NCBI RefSeq assembly: GCF_000265295.1
Contig: NC_018002.1
Location: 1,612,001-1,676,000 of the forward strand
DNA from: Sulfurospirillum barnesii SES-3
Lineage (GTDB): Bacteria > Campylobacterota > Campylobacteria > Campylobacterales > Sulfurospirillaceae
Direction: 5' to 3'
DNA: 64,000 nt
Part shown: positions 59,252 through 64,000 of the stretch, piece by piece
Position numbering within the stretch: position 1 is the first letter of the stretch
Layout: each line of letters starts with the position of its first letter
The notes under the pieces: model-generated
Told to the model about the DNA's origin: nothing
Databases searched by the model: none
Seen by the model: the letters and a program-made list of their open reading frames with translations, nothing else
Made by a program: the position numbers and the translations under genes

Positions 59252-59857
59252 CTACTTTTCAATAAGCAAATCAATATCTTTTTGAATCACATCCAAGCCA
59301 ACTTTACCAATGTAAAATTTGTTCTCTGGGTTCTTCTCATAAATATCGCTCACCTTTTGATAAACACCCTCTTTTAAAAGCACTTTAAAAGGAATTTGAA
59401 GCGCCTGTTTATAAGCAATATCTTGCAAAATGGTTTCAACCAATTTTTTATTTTTAGGTGAATTGCTAATAAAATAATAGGCATTGTACTTTGCCGCAAA
59501 ATTCTCAATGACATATTCATCACTCACTTCTTCAAGGAAATTAAGCCCTATGAGCATCACATCATCACTATTTTGAAGTTGAAAATCCATCAACGCAGGC
59601 GCTTCTTCTTGACACGGAGGACAAAATGTACCAAAAATATCAATCAAAATGAGTTTTCCCTCATCTTCTTCAATGACAAAACCATTGTTTTTGCGTAACA
59701 AAGTCACTTTTGCCCCTGTAACGCTTTTAAGCTCAACTTTTTCACCCGCTTTGTAGGTCTCTTTAACCGCCATTGTTGCTTCACTTTTGGGTTCAGAACC
59801 ACACCCAATTAATAAAAGTGGTAGCAAGATAAGCAGACGTGCAAGATAATATTTCAT
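59252..59857 (-). CDS. TlpA-like thioredoxin-fold lipoprotein
   Basis: About 201 residues from the ATG at 59857. The signal peptide YYLARLLILLPLLLIGC has lipobox LLIGC. The thioredoxin-fold domain shows the active site FGTFCPPCQEEAP (CPPC). It probably faces the periplasm and reduces or oxidises disulfides, for example in cytochrome maturation. It is the gene between smpB and clpS. Confidence 0.87.
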   Translation of the reverse strand: MKYYLARLLILLPLLLIGCGSEPKSEATMAVKETYKAGEKVELKSVTGAKVTLLRKNNGFVIEEDEGKLILIDIFGTFCPPCQEEAPALMDFQLQNSDDVMLIGLNFLEEVSDEYVIENFAAKYNAYYFISNSPKNKKLVETILQDIAYKQALQIPFKVLLKEGVYQKVSDIYEKNPENKFYIGKVGLDVIQKDIDLLIEK

Positions 59858-59913
59858 GGTGTGCCCCATATTTTTTGGTTTATTCTACTTTTTTTAGATA
59901 AATAATCTGTAAA

Positions 59914-60378
59914 CTACTCTTTATAAAGATGATTTTTCATGGCTGTTTTAGCCTCACGTTGGGCATCTTTCTCTTTTAAACTCTCTCGTTTATCATGCTC
60001 ATTCTTCCCTCTAGCCAAAGCAATCTCTACTTTAGCAAGATTTTTGGCATTAAAATAGATAGCTAAGGGGACAATGGTTAAGCCATCTTTTGCCACTTTC
60101 ATCTCCCATTTACGTATTTGCTTTACATGTAAAAGGAGTTTTCGAGGCGCTCTTTCATTGGGGGCAAAATTTAAATTTGCGGTTGAGAGATGCGAAATAT
60201 GCGCATTGAGCAAAAACGCCTCCCCTTTAATAATCTTCACAAATGAGTCTTTTAAATTGACCCTGCCTTGACGAATCGCTTTTACTTCACTGCCTTGAAG
60301 CACAATACCTGCTTCTAATTTCTCTAAAATTTCATAATCATGAAATGCTTTTTTATTACGTGCAACGGATTCACCCAT
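59914..60378 (-). CDS. smpB: SsrA-binding protein SmpB
   Basis: The 154-residue tmRNA partner has the pattern [29 protein letters not shown] and a C-terminal basic helix ([14 protein letters not shown]). It rescues stalled ribosomes with tmRNA, which is not in this window. A palindrome copy (60124-60131) encodes LHVK. Confidence 0.96.
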   Translation of the reverse strand: MGESVARNKKAFHDYEILEKLEAGIVLQGSEVKAIRQGRVNLKDSFVKIIKGEAFLLNAHISHLSTANLNFAPNERAPRKLLLHVKQIRKWEMKVAKDGLTIVPLAIYFNAKNLAKVEIALARGKNEHDKRESLKEKDAQREAKTAMKNHLYKE

Positions 60379-60391
60379 ATCTCTTTACCTT

Positions 60392-61165
60392 CTATTTCTC
60401 TTTCATTCTAAAAAAACTGCTACCACTCCCACTAAAAAACCATCCCTCTTTTTCATATGACCTAAGCTCAGGATACGCCTGTAAACAAGCAGGGTACAAA
60501 TCATTCAGTTCTTCTTTGCCAAAACTTTGCAGCAAAGCCTCACTGCTCATATCCACCATAGATGCGGCCAAAGAAGGATTGATGAATTGCAAAAAATATT
60601 CCCTGTACGTACGATACACACGAGCAGTATCACACGCAAGTGGTGGCGTAAAAACATCCAAATCCAATGGCGCTTCATCATAAGCTTCTACCTTTTCACC
60701 AATACCCCTGACATTGGCACTCGTATACCCTGAGGCAAAAAATGCTACATCCGCACCCACCTCAGCACCCAATGCCATCATATCCTCAGCACTCAATTTT
60801 AAATCTGCCCGATCATTGAGCATTTTTAAAAATGTGGCAGCATCACTACTGCCACCTCCAAGCCCTGCACCTGAGGGGATTCTTTTGTTTACATGTAACG
60901 CCTCATGGTGCATGACATTTTGTATCTCTGTATCAAAACCGTGTTTTTGCAAAGTCTGAAAAATCTTATACACAGTGTTCTGCTCTAAAGCACAGTTAAA
61001 ATCCCCCACCAACTCAAAAGGCATACGAGATGATTTCGGTACAAAACTCAACGTATCAAACAGATGAGAAACAAGCATAAAGCGTGAAAACAATTCGTGG
61101 TAATTGCCACGAATTCCTACAATTTTCAAAAAAATATTGACTTTAGCATGTGCTTCATACTGCAT
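60392..61165 (-). CDS. ispE: 4-diphosphocytidyl-2-C-methyl-D-erythritol kinase
   Basis: The 257-residue GHMP kinase phosphorylates CDP-methylerythritol in isoprenoid synthesis. The N-terminal AHAKVNIFLKIVGIRGNYHEL, the ATP loop RIPSGAGLGGGSSDAA and the C-terminal FFSGSGSSFF are visible. Its start abuts the csrA stop. A palindrome copy (60890-60897) encodes LHVNK just before the ATP loop. Confidence 0.95.
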   Translation of the reverse strand: MQYEAHAKVNIFLKIVGIRGNYHELFSRFMLVSHLFDTLSFVPKSSRMPFELVGDFNCALEQNTVYKIFQTLQKHGFDTEIQNVMHHEALHVNKRIPSGAGLGGGSSDAATFLKMLNDRADLKLSAEDMMALGAEVGADVAFFASGYTSANVRGIGEKVEAYDEAPLDLDVFTPPLACDTARVYRTYREYFLQFINPSLAASMVDMSSEALLQSFGKEELNDLYPACLQAYPELRSYEKEGWFFSGSGSSFFRMKEK

Positions 61166-61392
61166 TATTTAAGCTTCTTACTTAAATCTAAAAGTACGTC
61201 AGGGCGAACACTTTTACTGGCTTCTATATTGGTCTCTTTAATGGCTTGAGCAAGTTCTTCACGCAAGATCATCATCTCTTTAGGAGCATCAAATCCAAGT
61301 TTAACAAGCCCTTTGGATATATCAATCACCCTCACCGTAATCGTTTCGTTTAAAACAACACCTTCGCCCACTTTTCGTGTTAATATCAACAT
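61165..61392 (-). CDS. csrA: Carbon storage regulator CsrA
   Basis: The 75-residue RNA-binding protein starts MLILTRKVGEGVVLNETITV and has the RVIDISKGLVKLGFDAP and ILREEL segments that form the RNA-binding dimer. It binds ANGGA motifs in mRNA leaders. In this phylum the flagellar assembly factor FliW is its usual antagonist. Its ATG lies 1 bp after truB. Confidence 0.96.
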   Translation of the reverse strand: MLILTRKVGEGVVLNETITVRVIDISKGLVKLGFDAPKEMMILREELAQAIKETNIEASKSVRPDVLLDLSKKLK

Positions 61393-61393
61393 C

Positions 61394-62221
61394 TTATGCC
61401 TTTAGCGATAATGAATTTAAAAGGTATTCTACTCCATCTGCACTGATTTGCACAATGCTCAAGACATCATCGTTGAGCAAATAATAGACACCTTCTTCTT
61501 GTTTTTCAAAATTTTCAACCTGCAATTTTCGCCCAAGCAACACATCACTTGCATCACCACGATAACAATTGATAGGCAAATCAAGATAGTCTAAGGGATT
61601 GAGCGCTTTTTCATGCACATAAATGAATGCACCCTCATTTAAGCGATGTAAGGCACTTAAAGAACCACTAAATCCCAATTTTTGAGCCATCAAAGCACCC
61701 ATACTTCGCACATACCCACCCTCTGAAATCGTAATATCAAAGGTTAAAAAAGGATGCGCATAATGCACCAAACGACAATCATACACATGACTCGTGATAG
61801 TTTTCATCTCAAAATCTTGTTCACTGCGTGCTAAATCGTACGCCCGTTTACCCTCTATTTTTTTAGCCGAATATTTAGGCGGTAAATAGCTTATATCCCC
61901 TAGCATACTTTGAAGCATAATGGTAATGGAATCAGGATGAAAAGGCATCATCTCTTCAACATGCTCAATTTTCTCACTATCTAACGTAGGACTTGAAGCG
62001 CCAATCCATAACGTAGCACGGTAGGTTTTAGGCGCTTTTTTTAAAAAACGGAACAGTTTGGTAAACTGACCAAATGCCACAATTAAAACGCCCTGAGCAA
62101 AGGGGTCAAGCGTGCCTGAGAACCCTGCTTTTTTTACACCATAACGCCTTTTGATACGACTTAAAAAATGGTTACACACCATGTTCGCTGGCTTATATGC
62201 CACAAAAAGACGGTTTTGCAC
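61394..62221 (-). CDS. truB: tRNA pseudouridine(55) synthase TruB
   Basis: The 275-residue enzyme makes pseudouridine 55 in the T loop of tRNA. The catalytic Asp lies in GFSGTLDPFAQGVLIVAFGQ (residues about 34-53), with YRATLWIGASSPTLDSE and YLPPKYSAKKIEGKRAYDLAR further on. Its start overlaps the helicase stop by 1 nt. Confidence 0.95.
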   Translation of the reverse strand: MQNRLFVAYKPANMVCNHFLSRIKRRYGVKKAGFSGTLDPFAQGVLIVAFGQFTKLFRFLKKAPKTYRATLWIGASSPTLDSEKIEHVEEMMPFHPDSITIMLQSMLGDISYLPPKYSAKKIEGKRAYDLARSEQDFEMKTITSHVYDCRLVHYAHPFLTFDITISEGGYVRSMGALMAQKLGFSGSLSALHRLNEGAFIYVHEKALNPLDYLDLPINCYRGDASDVLLGRKLQVENFEKQEEGVYYLLNDDVLSIVQISADGVEYLLNSLSLKA

Positions 62222-64000
62222 TAAATTTTCTCGACAAAGGAAGCCAAAATATCACGTTTGGTTCCACTAAAATTAATTTGTAATTTAAACTCCCTACCCA
62301 CCTTACTCACTTCAGTGACACGACCAATTCCAAAGATTTTGTGTTTGACCAAATCCCCTTTTTTAAACGATGTGGTTCTCTCTAAAATCAAACTTCCCTC
62401 ACACACCCCTGCTTCTTTTAAAAAACGGCTTTTTGAAAGTTCCGTTCGTCTTCCTTTGTAAAAACGACTTCCTGAAAAACTAAGGGTCAGCTCTTTTTTT
62501 GCTCTAGTAATGGCGACATACCCCAAACGACGCTCTTCTTCTATATCGCTTCCATCGCCAACCAATGGGAAAAATCCCTCTTCCAGACCAATCACAAACA
62601 GGTATTCAAACTCTAAACCTTTACTCGCATGAATACTCATAATGGAGATATTCTCACTATCGATCTGATCTTGATCGCTCTGCAATGCCAATTCATTTAA
62701 AAAATCATCCACGCCCATCTGCGGATTTTGTTTCACATAATCTCGAAAAAGTCCATAAAATTCATCAATGTTGGAGAGACGCTCTAGCGAGTCTGGTTGA
62801 TTGTTATAATACTCTTTAATGGCAAACGCCTCTTCAATTGCATCAATCATATCGTAGGTGGAATGGGCTTGAATGGTTTGCATACGAGCAATATTGTGAA
62901 CAAACTCTTTGAGTGCTAGCGCTGCTTTTTTACTCGCCTCTTTTTCAATCCCTTCCTCATTACATGTAATGTACTCATAAATGGATTGCGTGTTCTCGTA
63001 CGCTGCTTTAAAAATGCGTTCCATCGTCACTTTTCCAAGACCCCGTTTAGGACGATTGATAATGCGCTTGATGGAAAAATCATCATGAGGATTGGCAATG
63101 ACACGGAGATAACTGATGACATCTTTGACCTCAGCACGCTCATAAAACTTTACACCCCCTACCATGTTGTAAGGAATTTTCTCTTTGTTAAGTCCCTCTT
63201 CTAAAGAACGACTCAGCGCATTAATGCGGTACAACACCGCAATATCCCTAGGATTTACACCGCTTTCAATAAGCTTTCGAATTTTTCGAGCAATGCTTAA
63301 CGCTTCTTGATTTTCATCATGTGATTCGAGGACTTCAATGGCTTTGCCCTCCCCTTTTGTACTCTCTAAGACTTTACCGATGCGTCCACGATTGTGGTCG
63401 ATTAAATCATTTGCCGCTTTAAGAATCTGCGTGGTCGAGCGATAATTTTTTTCAAGTTTAACAATTTTTACATTTTCAAAGGATTCATGAAATTCCAAAA
63501 TATTTTTAATATTTGCTCCACGCCAGCCATAAATACTTTGATCATCATCGCCCACCACGCACAAATTGCTGTGTGTATGGCAAAGCTTACGAAGCAGTTT
63601 ATACTGCAGTTCATTTGTATCTTGATACTCATCGACCATAATGTATTGATAGCGTCTACTGGTCTCTTCACATAAAGTCTCATCGCTCTCTAAAATTTTA
63701 TAAGGAAGCACCAAGAGGTCGTCAAAATCAACTAAATTATTGGAAAGCAGATAATCTTCATACTGTTCATATAATTTTGCAATAATTTGATAATTTTGCT
63801 GTTCTGCCTTTTCCCATGCGACTTTGGGGTCCAGCAAAGAAGTTTTATACCGTGAAATTTCACTAGCAATCATTCCTGTTGGAAGTTCACTGGATGTATT
63901 TAAATTTTTTAAAATACGTTTTTTATCATCGGTGTCAATGACCACAAAACTGTTCTTACGCCCTAATTTATCCATGTGAAATTTTAAAAACAAAAGACCA
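62221..64000 (-). CDS. UvrD/Rep-type superfamily 1 DNA helicase, 5' end cut by window
   Basis: At least 592 residues read to the window edge; the first ATP-binding motif is beyond it. Visible are DEYQDTNELQY (motif II), GDDDQSIYGWRGANI (motif III), NYRST (motif IV), SIHASKGLEFEYLFVIG (motif V), VAITRAKKEL (motif VI) and a C-terminal KHKIFGIGRV domain typical of PcrA/UvrD. In the phylum this gene next to truB is called rep or uvrD. A palindrome copy (62961-62968) encodes ITCN. An in-frame ATG at 63993 is not the true start because the family sequence continues upstream. Confidence 0.9.
   Translation of the reverse strand, partial: GLLFLKFHMDKLGRKNSFVVIDTDDKKRILKNLNTSSELPTGMIASEISRYKTSLLDPKVAWEKAEQQNYQIIAKLYEQYEDYLLSNNLVDFDDLLVLPYKILESDETLCEETSRRYQYIMVDEYQDTNELQYKLLRKLCHTHSNLCVVGDDDQSIYGWRGANIKNILEFHESFENVKIVKLEKNYRSTTQILKAANDLIDHNRGRIGKVLESTKGEGKAIEVLESHDENQEALSIARKIRKLIESGVNPRDIAVLYRINALSRSLEEGLNKEKIPYNMVGGVKFYERAEVKDVISYLRVIANPHDDFSIKRIINRPKRGLGKVTMERIFKAAYENTQSIYEYITCNEEGIEKEASKKAALALKEFVHNIARMQTIQAHSTYDMIDAIEEAFAIKEYYNNQPDSLERLSNIDEFYGLFRDYVKQNPQMGVDDFLNELALQSDQDQIDSENISIMSIHASKGLEFEYLFVIGLEEGFFPLVGDGSDIEEERRLGYVAITRAKKELTLSFSGSRFYKGRRTELSKSRFLKEAGVCEGSLILERTTSFKKGDLVKHKIFGIGRVTEVSKVGREFKLQINFSGTKRDILASFVEKI

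Overview
The window reads as a chromosomal segment of a Campylobacterota bacterium, most likely Sulfurospirillum or a close relative. The reasons are the moderate-to-low G+C content, the tightly packed co-directional genes, and gene orders I recognise from this phylum. The block mfd-bactofilin-M23 peptidase-folC ... lptE-leuS-secF-secD-yajC / lnt / metK ... aat-clpA-clpS-(thioredoxin lipoprotein)-smpB-ispE-csrA-truB-rep-type helicase resembles Campylobacter jejuni Cj1085c-Cj1109. The block csd3-like M23 / pgbA / glcD / yihY / comEC resembles the HP0506-HP0509 and Cj1211-Cj1215 neighbourhoods. No tRNA, rRNA, CRISPR array or prophage was seen. No gap between genes exceeds about 300 bp; the longest is the roughly 230-bp leader and spacer upstream of metK.

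Layout. Positions 1-7400 hold an AraC-type fragment, a SapC-family gene, and an acetate-use locus on the minus strand: sensor kinase, response regulator, DUF485 protein, ActP, Acs. Positions 7400-12700 hold agmatine deiminase and N-carbamoylputrescine amidase (plus strand) on either side of a CDF metal exporter and feoAB (minus strand), with a Fur-box-like site. Positions 12700-16700 are an accessory patch: a Septu-like AAA ATPase plus HNH nuclease pair (PtuA/PtuB type) whose ATPase gene is split by an IS256-family element with an exact 8-bp target duplication. Positions 16700-22500 hold a NUDIX hydrolase, CorA, a Csd3-like peptidase, a PgbA-type protein, GlcD and YihY. Positions 22500-29600 are one minus-strand cluster that mixes DNA-uptake and replication genes: two coiled-coil/small genes, two pilin-like genes, priA, ispG, dnaB, comEC. 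Positions 29600-38300 hold uvrB, ppk, a gamma carbonic anhydrase, a Pol III epsilon-like exonuclease, trpF, rpe, rpmB, argJ and a YdcH-like gene. Positions 38300-64000 are a long, mostly minus-strand housekeeping run from magIII to a UvrD/Rep-type helicase cut by the window end.

The strongest unexplained signal is an 8-bp palindrome, TACATGTA (usually TTTACATGTAAA). I count 40 copies by eye, where roughly two are expected by chance at this base composition. Thirty-two lie inside genes, in only two internal reading frames (Leu-His-Val or X-Thr-Cys), plus one that supplies the FeoB stop codon. The eight non-coding copies lie mainly at gene ends, where close pairs form perfect or near-perfect stem-loops that look like terminators. 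Density, coding-frame behaviour and terminator pairing resemble the DNA uptake sequences of Neisseria and Haemophilus, and the same window carries comEC and pilin-like genes. An uptake or self-recognition role is an inference. The second notable item is the Septu-like system silenced by an IS whose precise excision would restore one open frame.
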